Assembly: GCA_028293545.1 (NCBI GenBank)
Contig: JAQGOP010000027.1
Location: forward strand, 1-64,000
Direction of reading: 5' to 3'
From: Verrucomicrobiota bacterium
GTDB taxonomy: Bacteria > Verrucomicrobiota > Verrucomicrobiia > Opitutales > Opitutaceae
DNA length: 64,000 nt
Part shown: positions 16,883-24,444 of the stretch, piece by piece
Layout: each line of letters starts with the position of its first letter
Numbering within the stretch: the stretch's first letter is position 1
Made by a program: the position numbers and the translations under genes
Notes under the pieces: generated by a model
The model's input: the letters and a program-made list of their open reading frames with translations, nothing else
The model's database searches: none
Told to the model about the DNA's origin: nothing

Positions 16883-19141
16883 ATGCTGGTTTACACGACT
16901 CGCCGTCCAGGCCAAGAAACGCTCACAACAATCTGGGCGTCCGGCAGCACCAAACTCTCGTTAAGTGATGTCGGGGATTTCGCCCTTGATAATAATACCG
17001 GTAGATTTGCATTCACACGGCACGGTCGATTGTTCCTGGCGGATTATGCTTCAGGATCGGTAGCAGAGAAGTATGACGCCGGGCCTGGAGAAATAAGCGA
17101 CTTAACTTGGTCTCCGCAAGGTAGCTCCGTCTCTCTCCTCTACACAAGGCCGAACGGTTCTAGTTCGCTCGTTGTTCTCCAGAATGTCGGTTCCCCGAAT
17201 CAACGTATTCTCACGGCAGATTTGGATGCGCTTCAAATTAGCTCTAGCCAATCCTACATCGTGAATGCATTCGCGCGTCTGAACGCGCGCTCAGCGAGTT
17301 CGCTTTTCAAGTGGAGGAGCAACGACGAGGGTTTATATGTTCGAGTCAGGTCACGTGTTTCACCGCGGCGGCAGGTTGAGGGGGAACACGCCGGGCCGGT
17401 TATTTGGAGAACCTATGAAGATCGGCTCCCGACCCAAAAGTTTTCGACTAACGGCGGCGAACGCTTGTATTTGTGGACTTTTCGCGGAAATAAGGTCCGC
17501 GCGCTCGGAGAGCCTGATTGGGACAATGTAGAGCCGAGTTGCCGGGGCGACTTCGTGTTAGCGTACGACACGAGCAAATATGGATGGAAAAATCCCGAAC
17601 CGACCACGCGTGCGCGACAATTGCGGGACTATTATCTCGTAAACCTCTTGGACGGCACAACGCAACCGCTTCTTCGCGCCTTTCCATATACATCCTACGT
17701 CAACAAAAGCGTCGCACCGCAAATTTCGCCAGATGGAAAAAACGTATTTTACCAAGACAGTCACGGCGACTATTGTGTGTTCTCGTTACCCTTGTTAACC
17801 TGGCGCAATCTAACAAAGTTATCTCCGATAAAAACGCATCATACGGGCACCGATGAATTGGACCTGCCCTTAACGCGTTTTTCGGATAGCCTTTTAGTCG
17901 GCTGGGAGCGCGCATGTAAGTATGTAGTAGTTTCTGACTCCTTTGATCTATGGGTACTTTATTTGGATGGCGGCGCGCCGGTTAACCTTACGGGCGATAA
18001 AGTCGCGCCTGAGAGGGTTTACAGTGTCGCTAAGAATGAACCAGCAATTATACTCGGCGAAGGCTCGGAACGCTATATTGACATGCGGGAACCTATATTC
18101 CTTCACTTTGTTGACCAAGAAACGCGTTGGGAAGGCCTGGCGCAGACGCGCGTCGCATCTCCTGGGGCGATTGACATTCATACGGAATTTGGAAAGTTGG
18201 ATTATATCCGCGCGGGTAAATCTGATCGTTTTGCGGTCTGCGTAAGGACTAGCACCGAACCCGCAGATTATTTCCTTCTTGAGAATGGAAAAAGGTCGTT
18301 GCGTCTGAGCGACTCAAATCCTGAAGAACGCATGGCAAGCCGTTGGACTGCGGCGCTGTATTTGCGTTGTCCCACTCCTAATGGGGAGATGTTGAGCGCG
18401 TCGCTGCACCTGCCGGAGCATTACATCGCCGGAAAGCGCTATCCGACAATTGTGCAAATTTATGAGGAAGGACTAGCGCAGCCGCACAATTATCCTCCGC
18501 CTGGCGACCGGTGGATAGGAAGGTGGTTGAAGCTTGGCTATGCTGTCTTACTACCTGACATTCGCCCCAGAGTGAACGCACCGGGTATCGCGGCCCTTGA
18601 AGCAGTGAATTCGGCCATAGACGTCGCCGTGAATACCGGCGTTGTCGATAAGTCCAGACTGGGATTGACCGGGCACTCGCACGGTGCGTACGAGACGTAT
18701 TATATCATTGCCCGCTCTAATCTTTTTAGGGCGGCTGTTGCCGATGCTGGAGTAACCGATTTGCTTAGTTCCTACGGGTCGCTGATCTCTGGGAGTGAGC
18801 CACAAACGAAACTAATGATAACTGGACAACCGTATATGAAGGGACCTTGGTGGACTGAGTGGAATGCGTATATTCAGAATTCTCCGCTCTACAACGCTTT
18901 ATCTATTAGAACACCGCTATTGATGATTCACGGCGAGCGCGATGATGTTGTTTTGTTTTCTCAAGCATTGGAGATGTTTAATACGTTGCGCTGGATGGGT
19001 GATCGTCCCGCCATCTTGTTACAGTACCCCGGCGAGGGACACAATTTTACGGCCTCCGCGAAGCGTGACGCTGAATCAAAAGTAGAAGAGTTTTTTTCCC
19101 ATTATTTGAAAGACGGGCCTCCGCCTACTTGGTTTCATTGA
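16883..19141 (+). CDS. S9-family (prolyl-oligopeptidase-type) peptidase, 5'-truncated
   Basis: 752 aa from the first ATG in the peptidase-like part; family similarity begins a few codons earlier, at about 16865 (LSPKYEMLVYTT, like the LSpDGkwlvY strand of the beta-propeller). The propeller occupies about 1-480. The C-terminal alpha/beta-hydrolase domain has GHSHGAYE (nucleophile Ser), HGERDDVV (Asp) and GEGHNF (His), so the catalytic triad is intact. The usual signal peptide and first 60-odd residues are absent; upstream the frame is antisense to the integrase. Base composition is clearly more AT-rich than host and phage genes. It converges on the phage operon with 32 bases between stops. The frame is open as far as 16430, but that part is integrase in antisense. 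Probably a relic of a complete cargo gene; activity uncertain. Confidence 0.8.
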   Translation: MLVYTTRRPGQETLTTIWASGSTKLSLSDVGDFALDNNTGRFAFTRHGRLFLADYASGSVAEKYDAGPGEISDLTWSPQGSSVSLLYTRPNGSSSLVVLQNVGSPNQRILTADLDALQISSSQSYIVNAFARLNARSASSLFKWRSNDEGLYVRVRSRVSPRRQVEGEHAGPVIWRTYEDRLPTQKFSTNGGERLYLWTFRGNKVRALGEPDWDNVEPSCRGDFVLAYDTSKYGWKNPEPTTRARQLRDYYLVNLLDGTTQPLLRAFPYTSYVNKSVAPQISPDGKNVFYQDSHGDYCVFSLPLLTWRNLTKLSPIKTHHTGTDELDLPLTRFSDSLLVGWERACKYVVVSDSFDLWVLYLDGGAPVNLTGDKVAPERVYSVAKNEPAIILGEGSERYIDMREPIFLHFVDQETRWEGLAQTRVASPGAIDIHTEFGKLDYIRAGKSDRFAVCVRTSTEPADYFLLENGKRSLRLSDSNPEERMASRWTAALYLRCPTPNGEMLSASLHLPEHYIAGKRYPTIVQIYEEGLAQPHNYPPPGDRWIGRWLKLGYAVLLPDIRPRVNAPGIAALEAVNSAIDVAVNTGVVDKSRLGLTGHSHGAYETYYIIARSNLFRAAVADAGVTDLLSSYGSLISGSEPQTKLMITGQPYMKGPWWTEWNAYIQNSPLYNALSIRTPLLMIHGERDDVVLFSQALEMFNTLRWMGDRPAILLQYPGEGHNFTASAKRDAESKVEEFFSHYLKDGPPPTWFH

Positions 19142-19173
19142 ACGTATAATGAGTCGGCTCTACGTGCACTCTA

Positions 19174-19617
19174 TTATTTGCCCGATGCATTTAGTAGATC
19201 CTGGCCGACCGTGTCCGTTAGTGTAAGAGCGGGCCCAGATGGGGATGCCGTGCGTGACGACTGCGGTATTGGTGTTATTGACACTGCCGGAGAAACCCGG
19301 AGGTCTGATTTTATCGGATACGTTTTCCCGCGAAATTGCACATAATGGCGGAAGATTTTCAATTCCCCCTGAAACTGTTCGGTCCAGGTCGTCCCGTCGC
19401 TCAAGAATACGTTAGCCCGCCGGCCGAGAACGACGTAACCGCGCACGTAAAGCTCAGGTTCAACGTATGCCGGATTGATGCCCGGCTTTGTTTCCTGGAT
19501 GGGTGCAAAGTGGGCTTCTGGTGTAGATGGAGGCGCGGGTGTCGTGGCTGGCGGCAGCAGATACCGTAGCGCCACGCCAACAACCACGCCGACCAGGATA
19601 ATCAGGGCATTACGCAT
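19174..19617 (-). CDS. Inovirus membrane-anchored protein after Zot
   Basis: 147 aa starting MRNALIILVGVVVGVALRYLLPP, a single N-terminal membrane helix followed by a Pro-rich linker and a beta-type domain (YVRGYVVLGRRANVFLSDGT). It overlaps the 3' end of the Zot gene by 16 bases and is last in the operon. Position and topology fit either the displaced periplasmic part of a pI-type protein or a pXI-like partner; the domain itself I do not recognise. ATG 19617 is chosen because it opens the helix. Confidence 0.75.
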   Translation of the reverse strand: MRNALIILVGVVVGVALRYLLPPATTPAPPSTPEAHFAPIQETKPGINPAYVEPELYVRGYVVLGRRANVFLSDGTTWTEQFQGELKIFRHYVQFRGKTYPIKSDLRVSPAVSITPIPQSSRTASPSGPALTLTDTVGQDLLNASGK

Positions 19618-20345
19618 AAGACTATAATTGCAGCTGCGGTGAATGATGCGATGAGACCGGGTCGCTTGACCTTCATTCGGTCTAGGCGACCCGTTTTCAC
19701 GACGCCCATTTCCGAGAACTTTTTCGCGTGGGCTCCGAGCAGGGCCTTCGAGTTGTACATGCCCCAAGCCGAGCACCGGAATTTCCAATCGTGATCCAGC
19801 TTACGCGTGATCCGTCCGCCGTTTACCTTGAACCGGACTCGGACATACAACGGCAGCGGGAAGTCCATCACACCGAATAGTTTCTCCTGCTTCATGTTCC
19901 GGCAGTTGGTTTCCACCGTGACCCGCCGACGGATTTGCTTATCCAGATCGTTCGCGTCCTGGGTGATGAAGCAGAGGTAAATATCCAGCTTCCGGCAAAG
20001 CGTAATAAAGTTCAGGAACTCTCGACCCTGCGTCGCCCAGTCTCGCGCGTTGTTATCCAGGTGCGCCTCATCAATGAGCACCATGACGACGCAGCCCTCA
20101 GTCCCTCGCCTAATCTGCGAGTGAAAATCTCGCATGGTGTCGCCCGTGAGCAGAATCAACCGCTCCGGATCGAACACGACGCCCTGCTCTGCCATCCGCT
20201 TCGCCACGACATCGGGAAACATCTCGATGTTCGTGTAGACCGTGCCGCCCGACAGCAGATGATCGAACGCAAGTTCGACCGCGAAGGCGGTTTTTCCGCC
20301 GCCTAATTCGCCCGTAATTACTTCAACTTTGCCTTCGTTCAGCAT
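19602..20345 (-). CDS. Zot-like / pI assembly ATPase
   Basis: 247-aa P-loop protein of the Zonular occludens toxin (Zot) family, which in filamentous phages (pI) powers virion assembly and extrusion at the inner membrane. Walker A GELGGGKT (residues 10-17), Walker B VVMVLIDEAHLD, and FITQDANDLDKQIRRRV in the sensor region. A single membrane helix (IASFTAAAIIVLCVM) ends the protein, so the usual periplasmic tail is missing and may be supplied by the next gene. The ATG at 20345 lies 2 bases after the stop of the 53-aa gene; a longer start at 20438 would only add residues antisense-like to the coupled gene. Confidence 0.92.
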   Translation of the reverse strand: MLNEGKVEVITGELGGGKTAFAVELAFDHLLSGGTVYTNIEMFPDVVAKRMAEQGVVFDPERLILLTGDTMRDFHSQIRRGTEGCVVMVLIDEAHLDNNARDWATQGREFLNFITLCRKLDIYLCFITQDANDLDKQIRRRVTVETNCRNMKQEKLFGVMDFPLPLYVRVRFKVNGGRITRKLDHDWKFRCSAWGMYNSKALLGAHAKKFSEMGVVKTGRLDRMKVKRPGLIASFTAAAIIVLCVMP

Positions 20346-20347
20346 GG

Positions 20348-20509
20348 CTATTTGGAGAAGGTTTTGGCGATGGCCTTCCAGACCGGCCCAATGAACATCC
20401 GCAGCAACATCCAAATCATCCAGACGATGAACGGCCATTTGAACGCGACCCAGAGGCCGTTCAGCAGCTGATTTTTGAAGTTGGGTAAGACTGCGAGAAT
20501 TGTGCTCAT
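20348..20509 (-). CDS. 53-aa inovirus membrane protein
   Basis: Starts MSTILAVLPNFKNQLLNG and carries one strong helix (FIVWMIWMLLRMFIG) with a basic C-terminus. Its ATG overlaps the TGA of the upstream gene as ATGA, and its stop is 2 bases before Zot, so it belongs to the morphogenesis operon. Could be a minor coat or assembly protein; no family recognised. Confidence 0.78.
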   Translation of the reverse strand: MSTILAVLPNFKNQLLNGLWVAFKWPFIVWMIWMLLRMFIGPVWKAIAKTFSK

Positions 20510-20820
20510 GCGATTGTAGGGATGAAGGATTTGACCATGCGGATGACAGCGCACGCGGCGTAGAAGCCGCAGAACGCGACGACGAAGGTGAACAGCTCGT
20601 GAAGCGGGAAAACGTAGTCGACGAACCCCAAGCCGGACATGGCAGTGAGCGCGACGGTAGGAGGCATCGTCAGCGTCACAATTTTCGCCATGAGAATGCC
20701 CCACATCGTGTTCACGAATTTCAACATCCCGACGAGCAGCGTTCCGCCGGTAAGGATAATCGATACGGTGGGATTGAGGCTCGCTAGAGCCGAAAGGATG
20801 AAGCTCAGGACCTTGGTCAT
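20506..20820 (-). CDS. pVI-like minor coat / membrane protein
   Basis: 104 aa with three hydrophobic segments (about 14-35, 45-65, 75-98) and a short basic end. Its place between the pIII-like adhesin and the Zot region, its size and topology match pVI (DUF2523-type) proteins of filamentous phages, which cap the virion end with pIII. ATG 20820 overlaps the pIII stop as ATGA. Family membership is inferred from context more than sequence. Confidence 0.8.
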   Translation of the reverse strand: MTKVLSFILSALASLNPTVSIILTGGTLLVGMLKFVNTMWGILMAKIVTLTMPPTVALTAMSGLGFVDYVFPLHELFTFVVAFCGFYAACAVIRMVKSFIPTIA

Positions 20821-22181
20821 GACACCGCTCCTTTCAGGGTACTCGACACGAGGAAAAAGAAGCTGATGGCGAGGACACCCAGAAACACGCCACGGACGAA
20901 CGCGATTTGCGTGGCCCACGGCGAAAGGTCCACGTCCACGGGATAGTCATGCGCGACCATTGTGCGCCAAGCCGGGGTTGAAACGGTAAACGTCAGATGC
21001 GACGAAGGAGTAATAGAAGTCGGCAGGACCGCAGCGGCGGGACTCGCCGGCATGAGGTCCGGAAGGGTCGTCGCGCCCGCCGTCGTTGGCTCAAACATCG
21101 ACCCATCTCCCGCGCTATCAAACGTCGCTCCACTGACTCCCGCCGGCGTGTCGTTAATCATGCTCTGCAAATCACCATGAACCGCGTCTAACCTCGCGTT
21201 CGTGCCCGTCATGTCGGTGGACCCGCCTGCCCCGCCAGAATGCGAAGACGTGATCGCCGCGACCAGGGCTGCCGTGTTCGCATTGGCATTGTTAATGAGT
21301 GCACCCGTTTGCTGATTCACCCCGGCGGCAAACATCCCCTTAGTCAGCGCCGCCGTGTCGGTTGTCCCGTTGGTCGCGGTGCTATCGAAGATCGGTTGGA
21401 CGTTTTGCGGTGCCGCGACGTTAGCCGCATTGCCCGAGATCAATTGCGGAGGCGTTGTCGCATCCGCTGACAGGTTCATTCCGTCCATCGTTTTAGGGAC
21501 GACGAGCGGGGAACCTGTGTCCGTCGTCATGGCAGAATTGGAAATCGTTCCCGCTGTGAAGAGATGGGTATTCCCTGGCGATGGCACTAGAACACCGCCC
21601 GAGAGAGCCGCGTCTAGGATCGAGCACGTCGCGTAGACGCTTTGCCCGCCCGTGATACTGTACGTCTTCGACCCGTCGTTGTGCGGGTAAACGTAGACCG
21701 TATCCACGAGCTGCCCGCCCGTGTAATAGACGCGGAAAACCATCGTGAAATCCGTTGGGTTCACCATCGACACACGCAGGGTCTTTTTCGTTGGCGGCGC
21801 AGGCGGAGTGACGAACGTGTGATTTCCCGAGACGCGTTGCGTGTCACCCGAAACCCAGCCCTCGTTGTGCCAGGTGGTCGTGGCATTGGCCGCGAATTGA
21901 ATGGTCCCGGAGTTGGCGTTTACCGGGTTATCAATCTGAAGCCGAGCGGCAGAGAAATTGATGTCGATACACGCGTGATGCGTCGAAGTGGTTGTTATTC
22001 GCTCAATCGTGTACGTGTAGTTCCACTTGTTTTGATTTACGTCCCACGCCCCCTGCGTGAACGACCCCTTGACCGTGACCGTTTGGCCAAGGGACGTGAT
22101 ATTATCCGTCGCGGTTTGAGCGTGTGCGACACCCGCCATCAAGAGTGCAGCTATGGCCGCGCATTTCCTTAAATCCTTCAT
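20817..22181 (-). CDS. pIII-like adsorption protein
   Basis: 454-aa secreted, C-terminally anchored protein: signal peptide MKDLRKCAAIAALLMAGVAH-AQ, a beta-rich N-terminal region with an AGGA-type ribosome site in front (AGAAAGGA, 7-14 bases upstream), Thr/Ala/Gly-rich linkers in the middle (AGGSTDMTGTNAR region), and a membrane anchor near the end (VRGVFLGVLAISFFFLVSS). This is the architecture of filamentous phage pIII, which binds the pilus and host receptor and releases the virion. The N-terminal half would set host range; the chromosome's type IV pilus motors at 60-62 kb are consistent with a pilus receptor (inference). Confidence 0.88.
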   Translation of the reverse strand: MKDLRKCAAIAALLMAGVAHAQTATDNITSLGQTVTVKGSFTQGAWDVNQNKWNYTYTIERITTTSTHHACIDINFSAARLQIDNPVNANSGTIQFAANATTTWHNEGWVSGDTQRVSGNHTFVTPPAPPTKKTLRVSMVNPTDFTMVFRVYYTGGQLVDTVYVYPHNDGSKTYSITGGQSVYATCSILDAALSGGVLVPSPGNTHLFTAGTISNSAMTTDTGSPLVVPKTMDGMNLSADATTPPQLISGNAANVAAPQNVQPIFDSTATNGTTDTAALTKGMFAAGVNQQTGALINNANANTAALVAAITSSHSGGAGGSTDMTGTNARLDAVHGDLQSMINDTPAGVSGATFDSAGDGSMFEPTTAGATTLPDLMPASPAAAVLPTSITPSSHLTFTVSTPAWRTMVAHDYPVDVDLSPWATQIAFVRGVFLGVLAISFFFLVSSTLKGAVS

Positions 22182-22267
22182 TTGCGTCCTTTCTCCCAGC
22201 CCGTCGCGATGCACCACAGGACGAACCATGCGATGCCGAGGGCCAGAATTACGTCTAAAGTTGTCAT
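22178..22267 (-). CDS. 29-aa membrane peptide (pVII/pIX-like)
   Basis: MTTLDVILALGIAWFVLWCI plus a short basic tail (ATGWEKGRK). One membrane helix, size close to the pVII/pIX tip proteins of filamentous phages. Its stop codon overlaps the start of the pIII gene by the ATGA arrangement, and it follows the coat paralogue after 4 bases. Small size limits certainty, but the coupled position supports it. Confidence 0.7.
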   Translation of the reverse strand: MTTLDVILALGIAWFVLWCIATGWEKGRK

Positions 22268-22271
22268 TCGT

Positions 22272-22565
22272 TCACCATTTGCCGTGGAAGGCTTTCGGAT
22301 GCCGACCACGCCAATCGTTCTCCCAGCCTTCCTGGTCGCCTCGCCATGAGCCTGACAAGGGCGGGACGCGGTCTCGCCAAGCTTCCCGCTTGGGCTCGGC
22401 AACGCGTCTGAACAACCCGAGTACTTTAAGCATCGAGTAGAGTCCGAAGACTCCGAGCGCCGCGAGTATTGCGGCGCTCCCTGCGAGCAGAAGGGTGTTT
22501 GCCAGTGCGTTTAGCTCCATCGCAACGGCGTCAAAGTCCCACGTTATTGTCATCAAAGTGTGCAT
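22272..22565 (-). CDS. Major-coat paralogue with hydrophilic tail
   Basis: 97 aa. Residues 5-55 align with the mature major coat protein of the next gene upstream: both read ITWDF, then V..EL..L...L, AG..AI..AL, FG and VLGLF at matching spacing. It has no signal peptide and adds about 40 residues rich in Arg, Trp and Gly (RRVAEPKREAWRDR to HPKAFHGKW). ATG 22565 is used; ATG 22553 (MTITWDF) is a plausible alternative. Possibly a tip or minor coat protein born from duplication of the coat gene. Confidence 0.78.
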   Translation of the reverse strand: MHTLMTITWDFDAVAMELNALANTLLLAGSAAILAALGVFGLYSMLKVLGLFRRVAEPKREAWRDRVPPLSGSWRGDQEGWENDWRGRHPKAFHGKW

Positions 22566-22621
22566 GGTATTTTCCGAGTTGGAGGCCGGCGGACCCACGA
22601 GCGATCCGCCGGCCCGTTAGC

Positions 22622-22888
22622 TCACTTCGAGGCCGTCTTCGTGAACAGTCCGAGGACGAACGTGACCGCGCGCTTGATGCCGAAGAGCACCAAGGCACCG
22701 GCGATGGCCAAGCCACCCGCTGTGACCAGCGCGGTGCCGAGGCCCGCGAGTTCACCCGTCACTCCTGCGAAGTCCCAGGTGATCGCCGCGAGGCTACCCG
22801 AGGGACGCAGGCCGAGCATCATGCCGAAGGCCATGATCGAGCCGCTAAGCCACATGAGGACTTTCGCGGTAATGTTCTTAACTTTCAT
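22622..22888 (-). CDS. Major coat protein pVIII
   Basis: 88-aa precursor. A long leader (MKVKNITAKVLMWLSGSIMA to GSLA) resembles a signal peptide with cleavage near residue 34. The mature part of about 54 residues has the classical order of a filamentous coat subunit: a weakly acidic N-terminus (ITWDFAGVTGELAGL), a membrane helix (ALVTAGGLAIAGALVLFGI) and a basic C-terminus (KRAVTFVLGLFTKTASK) that would face the DNA. About 84 bases upstream are non-coding and may hold a strong promoter. Confidence 0.9.
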   Translation of the reverse strand: MKVKNITAKVLMWLSGSIMAFGMMLGLRPSGSLAAITWDFAGVTGELAGLGTALVTAGGLAIAGALVLFGIKRAVTFVLGLFTKTASK

Positions 22889-22972
22889 CGTATGTATTCT
22901 GTTAGTTTGCCGGAGTTACGTTCAGGAACCGCACCGGCATCGGTCCTGTTTTCCGCGTTGTTGCGGAGAAAT

Positions 22973-23116
22973 TTAATCCTCCCCGTGCAGCGTCCCGCCG
23001 CCGGCATCGTCAAATCGGCGGAGTATCCAGGCGGCTCCGAAGGCGAAGCCGCCGCAGGAAACTCCCAAGCCGATGAATTTCACCACGAGTTGCAGCGTCT
23101 GCTCGTACTCGGTCAT
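22973..23116 (-). CDS. 47-aa inovirus membrane peptide
   Basis: Starts MTEYEQTLQLVVKFIGLGVS and continues CGGFAFGAAWILRRFDD: an acidic start, one Gly-rich membrane helix and a basic boundary. Size and place just before the coat gene fit a pVII/pIX-type tip protein. Both ends fit in the gap between the coat gene and the hairpin region. A 55-codon frame upstream ends in ATGA overlap with this start, but it crosses strong hairpins and I do not trust it. Confidence 0.62.
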   Translation of the reverse strand: MTEYEQTLQLVVKFIGLGVSCGGFAFGAAWILRRFDDAGGGTLHGED

Positions 23117-23281
23117 TGGATTTGGATCGGACAGTTACGGAGCATAAGAACAAGATGAAGGCCGGGGGCCGGCGCGGCCCTGCGGGCCGCATCCGTCCCT
23201 CCGGCCAACACCAAGTCCATTTGTGCCGGCTCAACCGACACACCTTCCACGAGAACAATGAGCAGTTGAGCCGGCATCATC
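23117..23281. promoter_or_regulatory. Phage intergenic region with hairpins (candidate origin/packaging signal or terminator)
   Basis: Between the replication genes and the coat genes. It contains a perfect 7-bp stem with 3-base loop, GCGGCCCTGCGGGCCGC (23174-23190), and a perfect 12-bp inverted repeat TGCCGGCTCAAC (23224-23235) with its complement at 23265-23276. Filamentous phages keep strand origins, the packaging signal and a terminator in such intergenic hairpins. Which of these roles applies cannot be told from sequence. Confidence 0.5.
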
Positions 23282-23641
23282 TTACTTCTTCTTGCCCGAG
23301 GCATCGGTTTCCGCGCCGACAAGGGTCGCCGCCGGTTCCTTGCCCGTCGTGTATGTCCAACGCTCCACGGCGCGGCCCTCCTTGTGGTAGCGGGGCTCCA
23401 GTTCGCCCTCGACGATGTCGCCGGCCTTGTAGCGGCGGATCGGATTGCCGCGCCGGTCGCTCAGGTCCCCTTCGCCGATGACCTTTTGAACCACGTCGCC
23501 GAAGTGACCATTGGCCGCCACGGGCGTGACGTAGCTGTGAGTTTTCTTGTTGTCCTCACCAGTGAAGGTGCGGAATTCGGTTTCACCCGCTGCGATGGCG
23601 CGGATGAAAAGACCGAGTTTACCTACGGTAGCTTGATGCAT
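23282..23641 (-). CDS. Probable ssDNA-binding protein (pV-like)
   Basis: 119 aa, mostly beta with a Lys-rich end (ASGKKK). It follows Rep directly, overlapping it by 19 bases, the same place as the ssDNA-binding protein in many inoviruses; size and charge fit. It would coat the phage single strand and switch from replication to packaging. No motif proves it, so the call rests on position. ATG 23641 is chosen over longer starts that lie inside rep in another frame. Confidence 0.65.
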   Translation of the reverse strand: MHQATVGKLGLFIRAIAAGETEFRTFTGEDNKKTHSYVTPVAANGHFGDVVQKVIGEGDLSDRRGNPIRRYKAGDIVEGELEPRYHKEGRAVERWTYTTGKEPAATLVGAETDASGKKK

Positions 23642-24441
23642 TGTATTATTTGTTGAGTGCTCAGAGGGAGGTTGAACCAATCGAGCACGCGTCCCCCTTT
23701 TTCCGCGTGATCGAAAATCATGTCCTTGAACCGCTCGCGCAGCGTAACCTTCTGCGTCGATTGGATGCGTTGCCGGAACCGCACGTGCCCTGTCACGGCC
23801 CAGCGCGAAAATTTGTCGGCGAGCGTTTCCGGTTTGGCTTCGGGCTTGTCCTGGTCGGCTTCGTCCTCGCGCTTCCGTTCCCCGCCGCCTGGAGCGGGCT
23901 TCGCGAAAAATCCCGGTGACGTTTGGAACACCCGAATCCGTTTGGGATAGTCCAAAACCCATTGCGGAATTTCGCCGCCGCCCTTCACAACGTACTTGAA
24001 CAAGTAGCGCCATTTGGTCGGCTTGATCCGCTTCACATCCGCAAATCCCAGGCCCCACAGTTCCGTTACCAGGTCCTCCGAGATGAACGCCCGCGAATCG
24101 ACCAGCATATGCCAGTGCGGATAGCCGTTGCCCTGGAGTTCGAGTTTGAACGCGTGCCGGCGGATTTCATAGCCACGCTTCCGCAGCTCGTAGATCACCC
24201 GCCGCAGACGATCCTTCCCGGCTTCAAACGCATCGGTTTCGGACGCGAATTTCTTCGGATCGACGGTCAGCGTGAAAAAGAGCCAACCCTTGAGCCAGGG
24301 GAAGCCTCGGGCTTCGAGGCGCTTGACCATCTTCCGAATACCCTGCGGATGCCACCAGCAGGCCGGGATGTGAGCGGAGAGCACGGCATCCTCCGTGCCT
24401 CGGGCGAGTCGCCGGAGGTATTTCCAATATCCTTCGTTCAT
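23623..24441 (-). CDS. Rolling-circle replication initiator (HUH Rep, pII-like)
   Basis: 272 aa. Motif 1 is FFTLTVDP, motif 2 is the metal-binding HUH box HWHMLVDSR, and motif 3 is WRYLFKYVVKGG with the nicking tyrosine(s). The C-terminal third is charged (GGGERKREDEADQDKPEAKP) and then folds again. Such proteins nick the plus-strand origin and start rolling-circle synthesis. It follows the 110-aa gene after 3 bases. This is the core replication gene of the prophage and appears complete. Confidence 0.92.
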   Translation of the reverse strand: MNEGYWKYLRRLARGTEDAVLSAHIPACWWHPQGIRKMVKRLEARGFPWLKGWLFFTLTVDPKKFASETDAFEAGKDRLRRVIYELRKRGYEIRRHAFKLELQGNGYPHWHMLVDSRAFISEDLVTELWGLGFADVKRIKPTKWRYLFKYVVKGGGEIPQWVLDYPKRIRVFQTSPGFFAKPAPGGGERKREDEADQDKPEAKPETLADKFSRWAVTGHVRFRQRIQSTQKVTLRERFKDMIFDHAEKGGRVLDWFNLPLSTQQIIQCIKLP

Positions 24442-24444
24442 GGG

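Noticed and set aside
23113-23280. A 55-codon minus-strand frame (MMPAQLLIV...) ending in ATGA overlap with the 47-aa gene
   Set aside because: It runs through both strong inverted repeats and is Arg/Ala/Pro-rich without a clear helix; a structural intergenic region is more likely, though the overlap leaves some doubt.
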